Below are positions 16,935 through 25,018 of a DNA stretch of 64,000 nt, in pieces. The notes below the pieces were generated by a model. That model ran no database searches and had not been told where the DNA came from. It saw only the letters and a program-made list of their open reading frames with translations. A program made the position numbers and the translations under genes. The DNA comes from Planctomycetaceae bacterium (GTDB lineage: Bacteria > Planctomycetota > Planctomycetia > Planctomycetales > Planctomycetaceae): assembly GCA_900299185.1 (NCBI GenBank), contig OMIV01000068.1, positions 1 through 64,000 on the forward strand, in the 5' to 3' direction. Position 1 is the stretch's first letter, and each line of letters starts with the position of its first letter.

Positions 16935-19900
16935 ATGAACTTGAAGCGCCTCATTTCAATCGTCTGCCTCACAGGCGGCTTGCTGACCAAGCTGGCCTCG
17001 GGCGCGGACCGCATCGACTTCGTCAAAGACGTGCGGCCGATCTTTGAGAAGCATTGCTATGCCTGTCATGCGGCGAAGAAGCAGAAGTCGGGCTTCCGGC
17101 TGGATGTGAAGTCGGTGGCCTTCAAGGGCGGCGATGGGTTCGCTCCGAACATCGTGCCGAACAAGGCGGCCGAAAGTCCGCTGATCAAGTTCGTGACGGG
17201 CGCGGACAAAGACATGCTCATGCCGCCAGCCGATGCGGGGACGAAGCTGTCTGCTGCTGAGATCGAGATGCTCGTGCGATGGGTCAACGAGGGTGCTGAT
17301 TGGCCCGATGGAGTCGACCGAGTGAAGCTGGTTGATCCGCGCGAGCATTGGTCGTTTCAGCCGGTCGCAAGTCCTCAACCGCCGACTCCCAAGAATGCCG
17401 ATTGGCCCAGCAACGAGATCGACCGCTTTGTGTTGGCTCGGTTGGAAGCGAGTGGATTGCGTCCCTCAGCGCACGCAGAGGCGACTGCTTGGTTGCGTCG
17501 CGTGACATTGGACCTAACGGGTTTGCCACCAACTCCTGAGGAAGTCTCTGAGTTCCAACAAGCCATCGCCAAGACGGCGCCAGACTCGCGCTTGCAGCCG
17601 TTTGTCAGTGCTGTCGATCGATTGCTGCAGAGTCCGCGCTATGGCGAGCGGTGGGCTCAGCATTGGCTCGATGTGGTGCGATATGCCGACACGCATGGCT
17701 TCGAGGTCAACACCGAGCGACCGAATGCGTGGCCTTATCGCGACTACGTGATTGACGCCTTCAACTCGGATACTTCGTTCGATCAATTCATTCGTGAGCA
17801 GCTCCTGGGCGACATGCTCAACAAGGACGCGGCCACCGGCTTTCTGGTCACGGCTTCGGTGTTGCTGCCCGGGCAGATTGGGGCTGATGAACCTTCCAAG
17901 CGACTGGCGCGGCAAGACTCGTTGGACGAGATCGTCGTGAATGTTGGCCAGACTTTCTTAGGGTTGAGCATCGGTTGTGCTCGTTGTCATGACCATAAGT
18001 TCGATCCCATTACGCAGCGCGATTACTACTCGATGCAGTCGTTCTTTGCCGGAGTGCAGTACGCCGACCGCGAGATCCGATCGCCCGAGACCGACGCTCG
18101 TCGCCAACAGTCTGAAGGCTGGAAGCAAGAGGTCGCTCAACTCGAGGTGCAGCTTGCTCGATTGGTCCCGCTGGCTCGCACAGATGCGACACCGCTTCGC
18201 GCGACGAACCCCAAACAGAACGTTGAGACCTTTGAACCACTCGTCGCAAAGTTCGTGAAGTTCACCATTCACGATGCCAACCTGCATCCGACCTTGGGAT
18301 TGATTGAACCATGCCTCGATGAGTTCGAGATCTTCACCGCCGAGGATGAGCCGCGCAATGTCGCGCTGGCGACAGCCGGCACGAAGGTCACGGCGTCCGG
18401 AAGTCGTATGTCGGCGATTCATCGGTTGGAGCACATCAACGATGGGCAGTACGGCAACTCGCGCAGTTGGATGTCTGACGAACATGGCAAGGGCTGGGTG
18501 CAATTTGAATTCCAGCAGCCAACGCGCATCAGCAAGGTGGTCTGGGGCCGCGATCGACTGGGGCAGTTCAACGATCGCTTGGCAACGTCGTTCTCTCTTG
18601 AGGCTGGCGAGTCGCTCGACGGATTGCGTCGCTTAGCCGCTGTGCTGCCGTCGCGCGTGCCGGTGAATGCTCAACACAACGTCGACCGTTTTGTGCCGGT
18701 GAAGACCAAGCGAGTTCGCTTCACGATCAATGCAACGAACTCGCTGGAACCGTGCGTTGATGAACTCGAAGTCTTCAATCTCGATGGTGTGAATGTCGGA
18801 CTTGCTCAACGTGGAACAAAAGTAACATCCGGGGGCAACAACGTCGCGGCAGATCGGCACGAGTTGCGGTTCGTCAATGACGGCCATTACGGCAACTCGC
18901 GAAGTTGGATGTCGAATGCGACCGGCAAAGGCTGGGTGGAATTCGAATTACCGGACGAGCAGATTGTTGATCGAGTCGTCTGGGGCCGCGATCGCGAAGG
19001 CAAATTCAAAGACCGACTCGCGACGGACTATCGCGTCGAGGTCCAGGCAGCGAACGGTGAATGGCAGCTTGTGGCTGGATCGATGGATCGCAAACCATTC
19101 TCTGCAGACGAGAAGTCGACAACGGCGTTCTCGTTGGAAGGGCTGACGTCTGCCGATGCCGCTGTGGCTAAAGGGTTGCTCGCCCAGAAACAAAAGCTCG
19201 AAAAGCAGATCGCCGAAGCGGCGGTCGGTCAGATGGTATTTGCCGGGACGTTTCGCAATCCGGACGAGATTCGCGTGCTCTATCGCGGTGATCCCGAGCA
19301 GCCCAAAGATGAAGTCAGCCCTGCGATTCCGACGGTGTTCTCGAGCTTGAAGACACGGCTTGAAGCTGCCGATGGGACGCCTCGCAATTCGCAGTCAATT
19401 GGTTCAACAGCGGCGAGCGATCGTCGTGAAACAGCCGAGCAAACTCGCCGCCGCGCGATCGCTGATTGGCTGACGACTCCGAGCAATCCGTTGACCGCGC
19501 GAGTCATCGTCAATCGCATTTGGCAGGGACACTTCGGGACAGGATTGGTCGACACTCCCAGCGACTTTGGTTTGAACGGGTCGAAGCCCAGTCATCCTGA
19601 GTTGCTCGATTGGCTGGCAACCGAATTCATGCGATCGGGTTGGTCCATCAAGAAGCTGCATCGCTTGATCGTGCTGTCGTCGACCTATCGACAATCAAGT
19701 CGCATCGACCCGTTAGCTGATTCGAAGGACTCCGACGTGCGATTGCTGTGGCGATATCCGTCGCGGCGAATCGATGCCGAACAAATGCGAGACAGCATGT
19801 TGGCCGTGAGCGGTCGTTTGAACTTGTCGATGTATGGCCGCGGCTTCGATCTGTTCGACAAGCGCGGCGGCCTTTCGGGCTTCAAGCCTGTTGAATCTTT

Positions 19901-20276
19901 CAGCGGCGAGGGCCTGCGTCGTCTGATCTACGCCCACAAAGTGCGACGCGAACGAGAGGCTGTGTTCGGCGCGTTCGATTGTCCCGATGCTGGTCAAAGC
20001 ACGGCTCAAAGGCGCGAGTCAACGACGCCGGTGCAAGCTTTGAATCTCTTCAACAGTCGCTTCACGATCGACGAATCCGAAGCCTTCGCCGCGCGAGTGT
20101 TGAAAGAAGCTGGAGCAGATCCGGTCGCTCAGATTCGACGGGCCTACGAACTCGCACTCTCAAGACAACCCAGCTCAGCCGAGATCACCGAAACCGAACC
20201 CATCATCCGCGAGCACGGCATCGCCCTTCTTTGCCGAGCACTCTTCAACAGCAACGAGTTTCTCTTCGTGCCGTGA
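16935..20276 (+). CDS. PSCyt1-PSCyt2-PSD1 (DUF1549/DUF1553) protein with duplicated discoidin-like module
   Basis: 1113 residues with a signal peptide ending near SGA. ATG 16935 follows GGGAGAA. PSCyt1 carries CYACH (41-45), PSCyt2 carries CARCHDHKFDP (from 348), and the C-terminal PSD1 domain carries LTARVIVNRIWQGHFGTGLV and STYRQSS. A tandem pair of about 145-residue modules (433-565 and 573-720), each with HIND/FVND, GNSRSWMS and VVWGRDR, separates PSCyt2 from PSD1. The CXXCH motifs suggest c-type haem; the fold family is planctomycete-specific and its role is not established, with polysaccharide use often suggested. The matching DUF1501 gene (21441) is split off by a toxin-antitoxin pair. 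Confidence 0.92.
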   Translation: MNLKRLISIVCLTGGLLTKLASGADRIDFVKDVRPIFEKHCYACHAAKKQKSGFRLDVKSVAFKGGDGFAPNIVPNKAAESPLIKFVTGADKDMLMPPADAGTKLSAAEIEMLVRWVNEGADWPDGVDRVKLVDPREHWSFQPVASPQPPTPKNADWPSNEIDRFVLARLEASGLRPSAHAEATAWLRRVTLDLTGLPPTPEEVSEFQQAIAKTAPDSRLQPFVSAVDRLLQSPRYGERWAQHWLDVVRYADTHGFEVNTERPNAWPYRDYVIDAFNSDTSFDQFIREQLLGDMLNKDAATGFLVTASVLLPGQIGADEPSKRLARQDSLDEIVVNVGQTFLGLSIGCARCHDHKFDPITQRDYYSMQSFFAGVQYADREIRSPETDARRQQSEGWKQEVAQLEVQLARLVPLARTDATPLRATNPKQNVETFEPLVAKFVKFTIHDANLHPTLGLIEPCLDEFEIFTAEDEPRNVALATAGTKVTASGSRMSAIHRLEHINDGQYGNSRSWMSDEHGKGWVQFEFQQPTRISKVVWGRDRLGQFNDRLATSFSLEAGESLDGLRRLAAVLPSRVPVNAQHNVDRFVPVKTKRVRFTINATNSLEPCVDELEVFNLDGVNVGLAQRGTKVTSGGNNVAADRHELRFVNDGHYGNSRSWMSNATGKGWVEFELPDEQIVDRVVWGRDREGKFKDRLATDYRVEVQAANGEWQLVAGSMDRKPFSADEKSTTAFSLEGLTSADAAVAKGLLAQKQKLEKQIAEAAVGQMVFAGTFRNPDEIRVLYRGDPEQPKDEVSPAIPTVFSSLKTRLEAADGTPRNSQSIGSTAASDRRETAEQTRRRAIADWLTTPSNPLTARVIVNRIWQGHFGTGLVDTPSDFGLNGSKPSHPELLDWLATEFMRSGWSIKKLHRLIVLSSTYRQSSRIDPLADSKDSDVRLLWRYPSRRIDAEQMRDSMLAVSGRLNLSMYGRGFDLFDKRGGLSGFKPVESFSGEGLRRLIYAHKVRREREAVFGAFDCPDAGQSTAQRRESTTPVQALNLFNSRFTIDESEAFAARVLKEAGADPVAQIRRAYELALSRQPSSAEITETEPIIREHGIALLCRALFNSNEFLFVP

Positions 20277-20399
20277 TGTTGCGAGATTGGCGTGAATCGT
20301 TCCGCAGGTCTTGAACTTGGGCGCGATCCATTGGTGCCGTTTGGCACTTCTTGTCGAATCAGTGGGTCATGCGTTCGCGATGGTGGTTGAGCCATCGAA

Positions 20400-20756
20400 T
20401 TACATAACGCTCTCGATGTCGATGGCGCTGAGGACAGCTCGTTCAATGAGCCGAAGTTCGAATTCTGGCAACGAGCCGATCCGTTCTTGCAGCTTGCTCC
20501 GATCAAGCGTTGTGACTTGATGACAGACCGCTACGCAATCTTGCGGCAGTCCAGCAATGCCTCGATCGAGTGGGACAACGGTCGCGACTCGGCGTGCTTG
20601 TTGCGTCGATGTCGAACAGGGAACGACGATCACTGAGTTCCAGTTCGACGCTTGGTTGAAAGAATCGTGTGAGATGACAATGACCGGACGTCGTCCACTC
20701 TGTTCCGAGCCGCTTCGAGGATGCAGCAAAGCCCACCAAATGTCGCCGCGTCTCAT
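20400..20756 (-). CDS. MazF/PemK-type toxin
   Basis: 118 residues. MRRGDIWWALL, RPVIVISHDSFN, VIVVPCSTS, VVPLDRGIAGLPQDCVAVCHQVTTLDRSKL and the C-terminal L...E.A.L..ID block are the PemK/MazF fold, a ribosome-independent endoribonuclease. The ATG overlaps the antitoxin stop by four bases, so translation is coupled. It is convergent with the PSD1 gene at 16935-20276. Confidence 0.88.
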   Translation of the reverse strand: MRRGDIWWALLHPRSGSEQSGRRPVIVISHDSFNQASNWNSVIVVPCSTSTQQARRVATVVPLDRGIAGLPQDCVAVCHQVTTLDRSKLQERIGSLPEFELRLIERAVLSAIDIESVM

Positions 20757-21019
20757 GCTTCGTCTCGCGATAAGAACTCGACGGATGCCGCTTCGAGATC
20801 GCGATCGAGGTCAAGTTCACTGCCGGCATTTGCGGCCGCGAATAGTGCGATCTCGTCGGCAATTTCCTGACGACGACGGGAATCGCGAGCCCAACGTAAG
20901 AGCACGCCGCTCAATACTGCGTCTCTGGAGCGGCCCGTGCGTTCGCATTCAACACGCAGTTGTTCCCGCACCTCGGATTCAAGGGGGAGTTCGATCGTGT
21001 TCGTTGAGTTAGATGGCAT
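20753..21019 (-). CDS. Antitoxin of the MazF-type pair
   Basis: 88 residues from ATG 21019; a TTG at 21040 would add seven. IELPLESEVREQLRVECERTGRSRDAVLSGVLLRWA looks like a ribbon-helix-helix DNA-binding start. The acidic C-terminus (ELDLDRDLEAASVEFLSRDEA) is suited to covering the toxin active site. Autoregulation is expected for such pairs; I did not recognise an operator palindrome. Confidence 0.8.
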   Translation of the reverse strand: MPSNSTNTIELPLESEVREQLRVECERTGRSRDAVLSGVLLRWARDSRRRQEIADEIALFAAANAGSELDLDRDLEAASVEFLSRDEA

Positions 21020-21149
21020 GGTATGGGATCCAAACAACACACATCACGACGATGACGCATTTGAAGCACGCTTCGTCACAACAACGGTGACTTTCGCTTC
21101 GCCTCTGTGAGTTATTAAAGCGAGAACACATTGGCATCAACACGAGTCT

Positions 21150-21308
21150 TCATTCTTCACCTGCGATGATGCGATTGATGCGGTCGTTCTCCGAAGCTGG
21201 TGGTGGAACAAGACCGAGTTCTCTGAGCCATTTCCAACGAGCAGGAAGGTCGGGGACAGGGTTCCTTTTTTTGCGGCTTGATAGCCAGTTGAATTTCGAG
21301 GCGTACAT
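21150..21308 (-). CDS. Possible 52-residue gene or C-terminal gene remnant
   Basis: ATG 21308 to TGA 21150-21152 encodes a basic, Trp-containing peptide (LPARWKWLRELGLVPPPA, then ENDRINRIIAGEE). The frame stays open upstream of the ATG to about 21395, so this may be the tail of a decayed gene. No ribosome site is evident. The plus-strand sequence around 21250-21280 (GGGGACAGGGTTCC then a T7 run) resembles tracts often seen beside REP-associated transposases, which is only an impression. Confidence 0.3.
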   Translation of the reverse strand: MYASKFNWLSSRKKRNPVPDLPARWKWLRELGLVPPPASENDRINRIIAGEE

Positions 21309-21440
21309 TTTCAACGTGCCCGAATTCACCGTAATTCGAGCACGATCAACTCGCGCTCTACTCGCATTGCCGCTTGCTACTGACGTTGTACTTTTTCATT
21401 CATCAACCCAAGTCGCTTCTAGGCATAGGAAGTTACTGGC

Positions 21441-22889
21441 ATGAACTCAGTCGCCTCGCACTTCTTCGATCGTCGGCAGTTTTTGGGTGGGACAGCGACG
21501 GCTCTGAGTTCGATCGCGCTGGCGAGTTTGCTGCAGTCGGACCAACTCTTGGGGGCAGGGCCGGTGATCCACGCGGCCAAGCCGTTTGCTCCGCGACCAT
21601 CTCACTTTCCAGCCAAAGCCAAGAACGTGGTGGTCATTTTTTGTGCCGGAGCTGTAAGCCAATTGGAGTCGTGGGATTACAAGCCCGAGCTGATCAAGTT
21701 CGATGGCAAGCCGCTCGAAGGCGGACCAGCAGTGACGTTTCAGGGACCGGCGGGAGAACTCGCGCGACCTCAGTACGAGTTCAAGCAGCGCGGCCAAACG
21801 GGCAAGTGGGTTTCAGAGATGATCCCGTACTTGGCCGAACTGACCGACGACATTGCGTTCGTGCAGTCGCTCACCAGCAAGAGCAACACGCACGGACCGG
21901 CGGAGAACTTCTTGTCGACCGGTAATGTGCTTGATGGCTTTCCGAGCCTCGGGTCTTGGCTGACTTATGCACTGGGCAGTGAGAACCAAGACTTGCCCGC
22001 ATACGTCTCGATTCCCGATCCGCGCGGCGTGCCCCAAGCGGGCTCGAACAACTGGGGCTGCGGCTTCTTGCCTGCTGATTTTCAAGGCACTCCATTCAGC
22101 GTCAAAGACCCGGTCCGGCATCTCACTCCGCCCAGCACCATCAAGGCGGACTCGGACAAAGCCGCGCGAGCTTTGTTGCAGCGCATGAATCAACGGCATC
22201 TCGAACAGAATCCCGGCGATGACAAACTTGCCGCGCGAATCGCGAGCTATGAACTCGCCGCGCGAATGCAACTCAGCGTGCCGGCGATCAGCGATCTCAC
22301 GACTGAGCCCGAGCACATCCTCAAACTGTATGGAGCCGACGATACATCGAACCCGGTCAAAGCTGGCTTTGCGAAGAACTGCATCCTCGCCCGTCGACTG
22401 CTCGAAAAGGGAGTTCGCTTCGTGCAGCTCTTCAATGGAGCGTATGCCAGCGGCGGCGAGTTGAATTGGGATGGTCATAGCAAGCTGCGCGAGCAATACG
22501 ACAAACACGCCGCAGTCCTCGATCAACCAGCAGCCGGGTTGATTCGAGACCTCAAGCAACGCGGTTTGTTGAAGGACACTCTGGTTGTGTGGTGCACCGA
22601 GTTCGGTCGCATGCCCATGTTTCAAAAGGGAGCGAAGGGCCGCGATCACAATCCCGATGGCTTCACCTGCTGGCTGACGGGGGCGGGAGTAAAGCCGGGA
22701 GTGAGTTACGGTCGCACTGACGACCTTGGTCGCAAAGCCGTCGAAAATGTGCTGAGTCTTTACGACTTCAACGCGACCATCCTGCATCTGCTGGGGCTTG
22801 ATCATGAACAACTGACGTTTGAGCACAACGGCTTTCAACGCCGCCTCACCAATGTCGAAGGCAAGGTGATTCGCGACGTCTTGGTCTGA
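21441..22889 (+). CDS. DUF1501 domain protein, Tat-exported
   Basis: 482 residues. [23 protein letters not shown] is the Tat leader. [97 protein letters not shown] and the terminal [22 protein letters not shown] are DUF1501 blocks. It probably worked as the partner of the PSD1 protein at 16935-20276, 1.2 kb upstream on the same strand. Confidence 0.93.
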   Translation: MNSVASHFFDRRQFLGGTATALSSIALASLLQSDQLLGAGPVIHAAKPFAPRPSHFPAKAKNVVVIFCAGAVSQLESWDYKPELIKFDGKPLEGGPAVTFQGPAGELARPQYEFKQRGQTGKWVSEMIPYLAELTDDIAFVQSLTSKSNTHGPAENFLSTGNVLDGFPSLGSWLTYALGSENQDLPAYVSIPDPRGVPQAGSNNWGCGFLPADFQGTPFSVKDPVRHLTPPSTIKADSDKAARALLQRMNQRHLEQNPGDDKLAARIASYELAARMQLSVPAISDLTTEPEHILKLYGADDTSNPVKAGFAKNCILARRLLEKGVRFVQLFNGAYASGGELNWDGHSKLREQYDKHAAVLDQPAAGLIRDLKQRGLLKDTLVVWCTEFGRMPMFQKGAKGRDHNPDGFTCWLTGAGVKPGVSYGRTDDLGRKAVENVLSLYDFNATILHLLGLDHEQLTFEHNGFQRRLTNVEGKVIRDVLV

Positions 22890-23244
22890 GCGATCTCGCG
22901 GCGAGCGTTGATTGAGAATCCTCGCCACGAATTGACGGCGGTCGGTCGGGGCCATATCAGGCAGTCGGTCTCACGTGACGAATCGCTGCAACTGAACCCG
23001 GAGTCGCACGAACCCAACGATCAATCACACGAAGTAAGAATCCAGCGAGGCACGGCCTCAGACCAAAGTAGCCATCATCGCTCCGCGTGAGGGGCCGTTC
23101 TCCCGGCGCCTTCACATGCCAACGGCGATCGCCACTTGTTCGAACACAAACATAGAAGGCTCGTCACGCGGAGCGATGACGGCTACTTTGACCGAAGCAA
23201 GACTTGACTCATCTACAACAGGTTTTGGTTTAGAAGAATCCATA
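22890..23244. promoter_or_regulatory. Spacer and promoter region of the ECF sigma factor
   Basis: 355 bases between the DUF1501 stop and the sigma-factor start. It is dominated by a large inverted repeat (23064-23190). The sigma promoter must lie in or beside it; I see no recognisable ECF-type promoter. Confidence 0.35.
23064..23190. repeat. 27-base inverted repeat before the sigma-factor gene
   Basis: Arms 23064-23090 and 23164-23190 are inverse complements with one mismatch (27 positions), separated by 73 bases. It ends 54 bases before the sigma-factor start codon. It could be a MITE-like insertion or form a long RNA hairpin in the leader. Confidence 0.7.
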
Positions 23245-23814
23245 ATGCCGTTAGACGATCAAGAAATCATGCGGCTGGTGATCGACGGGCGGGCCGACTT
23301 GTTCGGCGAGCTCGTGAGGCGACATCGCCCTGCATTACTTCGAGCGGCGCTTAGCAAGCTGCAGAGCACCGCTGACGCTGAAGATGCTGTGCAAGAAACT
23401 TTCCTCGCGGCGTTTCGAGCCCAGCAGACATTCAATCCGGCGTACTCACTGCGCGGTTGGTTGTGGACCATCCTGCTCAATATCTGCTCGCGACATCGTC
23501 GTCGTTCTCAACGGCAGACGTCGCTGAATGAGCTGAACTTCGACAATGAACCCTGCACGACAGCCGGTGGCCTCAACGAACTCTTGGCTGCCGAACGTGC
23601 GGAAGCTCTGAATGAGTTGCTCCGTCGCATGCCCGATGTGCAAGCCGATGCGTTGCGGTTGCGATTCTTTGGTGAGCTGAAGTTTGAAGAGATCTCTCAA
23701 GCCATGCAGTGCAGCTTGAACGCCGCCAAGGACCGAGTTCGCAAGGGGCTCGAACAACTCGCATCGCTGGCTCGACGGAATTCGAGCCTCTGTCAGGAAG
23801 GAGATCGGACATGA
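23245..23814 (+). CDS. ECF RNA polymerase sigma factor (sigma-70 family)
   Basis: 189 residues. ATG 23245 (MPLDDQEIMRLV) is chosen by the family N-terminus, with AGAAG upstream. Region 2 is ELVRRHRPALLRAALSKL...DAEDAVQETFLAAFRA...LRGWLWTILLNICSRHRRR. Region 4 is MPDVQADALRLRFFGELKFEEISQAMQCS. The stop overlaps the next gene's ATG, pairing it with the anti-sigma factor. It directs transcription of an unknown regulon. Confidence 0.93.
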   Translation: MPLDDQEIMRLVIDGRADLFGELVRRHRPALLRAALSKLQSTADAEDAVQETFLAAFRAQQTFNPAYSLRGWLWTILLNICSRHRRRSQRQTSLNELNFDNEPCTTAGGLNELLAAERAEALNELLRRMPDVQADALRLRFFGELKFEEISQAMQCSLNAAKDRVRKGLEQLASLARRNSSLCQEGDRT

Positions 23815-24515
23815 ACTGCGATCGCGCCTTTGATTTGATCACCAGCCCCGCCGATCGAGCTGACTCGGAGTTGCAGCGGCACCTGCAAGGCTGCCCGCGT
23901 TGTCGAGACCTCGCAGAGATGCTCGAACCCGCGCTGCACTTGCTGGACGATTCTCGGCCCAGCGCGGCTTATGGTTCCGAAAACGATGCGTCTTGTTGGT
24001 CGAGTGACTTTCAAGAGAACGAGTATGACTCGAAGCCCAAGGGCTCGTCCCGTCGTTCACGTTACGACACTCCCGAATACTGGCAAGCGGTTGAAGCTCA
24101 GCAGCGCCGTCGCGGTTATCAAGAGGGCTTGAAGGTCGCCGCGATCTTGTTGCTCGTGGCTGTGTTCTCCGCAGGCATTGCGCATATCGGTCGAGACACT
24201 TCAACGCCGCTCGCGCAAGTCGCCGCCATCTCCACCGAGTCGTGCTTGCGACGAGACACCGACGGTCGCCAATCGGCCCCCGTCTTAGCAGCATGCGTGG
24301 CCTGTCATCTCGACGAACAAGAGAACGCGAAACTCGCCGAGGACTCGCACGTGCGAGTACGCCAACTCGTGCAGCGTTGCGTGACATGTCACCTGGAGAT
24401 GAAGCAGTCCCCCACCGAAGTCGCCGATCTAAGAACCTCATCATTAATCACCTCGGACGACGAAGTCTGGGGCCACTCCGCCGGACCATGCCTAAGACTC
24501 GCAACTGGCGGCTAA
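23811..24515 (+). CDS. Membrane anti-sigma factor with extracytoplasmic CXXCH motifs
   Basis: 234 residues, ATG overlapping the sigma stop by four bases. The N-terminus has the zinc anti-sigma motif HLQGCPRC (H-x3-C-x2-C), which normally holds the sigma factor. One membrane helix (GLKVAAILLLVAVFSAGIAHIG, ~105-126) follows. The outer part has two CXXCH motifs, CVACH and CVTCH, 29 residues apart, each followed by Leu and an acidic residue. They could bind c-type haem, so the protein may sense redox state or a gas; this is inference. The last ~35 residues are unremarkable. Confidence 0.8.
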   Translation: MNCDRAFDLITSPADRADSELQRHLQGCPRCRDLAEMLEPALHLLDDSRPSAAYGSENDASCWSSDFQENEYDSKPKGSSRRSRYDTPEYWQAVEAQQRRRGYQEGLKVAAILLLVAVFSAGIAHIGRDTSTPLAQVAAISTESCLRRDTDGRQSAPVLAACVACHLDEQENAKLAEDSHVRVRQLVQRCVTCHLEMKQSPTEVADLRTSSLITSDDEVWGHSAGPCLRLATGG

Positions 24516-25018
24516 GCAACCACCAGGTCGGATTGCATCCGAGACGCGGGATCGGCATCCTGCCTGTCGGCTTAGGCAATCGAATGTGCAACAATTCTGA
24601 CAGACCGCAAGCCTATCCCAAGACCTACTCGGACACGCTCCTTGGGACAAGATTCACTTCCCAATGACACCCTCGAAACAATGCCTGCGAGTTGTGTTCC
24701 CCTAAGTGCCGCTCGGCTTTCGATACTCGATGAAGCGGGGCACTACGATTCGACGACAAACGCTGCGTTTTTCGTCTCATGAAGGCGAGATCTACGTTCT
24801 CTTCCAACTAACGGTTAACAGTCGTGGCAGTTGCTTTGAGTCTCGACGTAAAGCGCTTTGGAAATGTGGAATGGAAGCTAGTCATCGTCGGGCATTGACC
24901 TGAGCCATTGCATGGCTTCGTTTACACCGTGTTCTGGAGCTTGCTTCTGATTGCCGCTGGAAGAAGATCCTCGACCTGTGCGTGCTCTGACTTCGAAACT
25001 CAAGCTTGCGAGTTCGTT
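24516..25018. other. 503-base spacer without recognised gene
   Basis: A short hairpin (TTGGGA/TCCCAA around 24643-24663) and G/C-rich repeats such as GGCATCCTGCC occur, but no convincing gene or RNA. An in-frame extension of the next gene back to 24908 lacks coding character and is not used. Confidence 0.4.

Noticed and set aside
21166-21444. 92-codon plus-strand frame before the third DUF1501 gene
   Set aside because: No ribosome site, no motif, overlaps the DUF1501 start; the opposite strand looks more protein-like.
24908-25018. N-terminal extension of the zinc-ribbon protease
   Set aside because: The extra 37 residues resemble no leader for a cytoplasmic zinc ribbon, and ATG 25019 starts a normal MAARVVPCPHC zinc ribbon.
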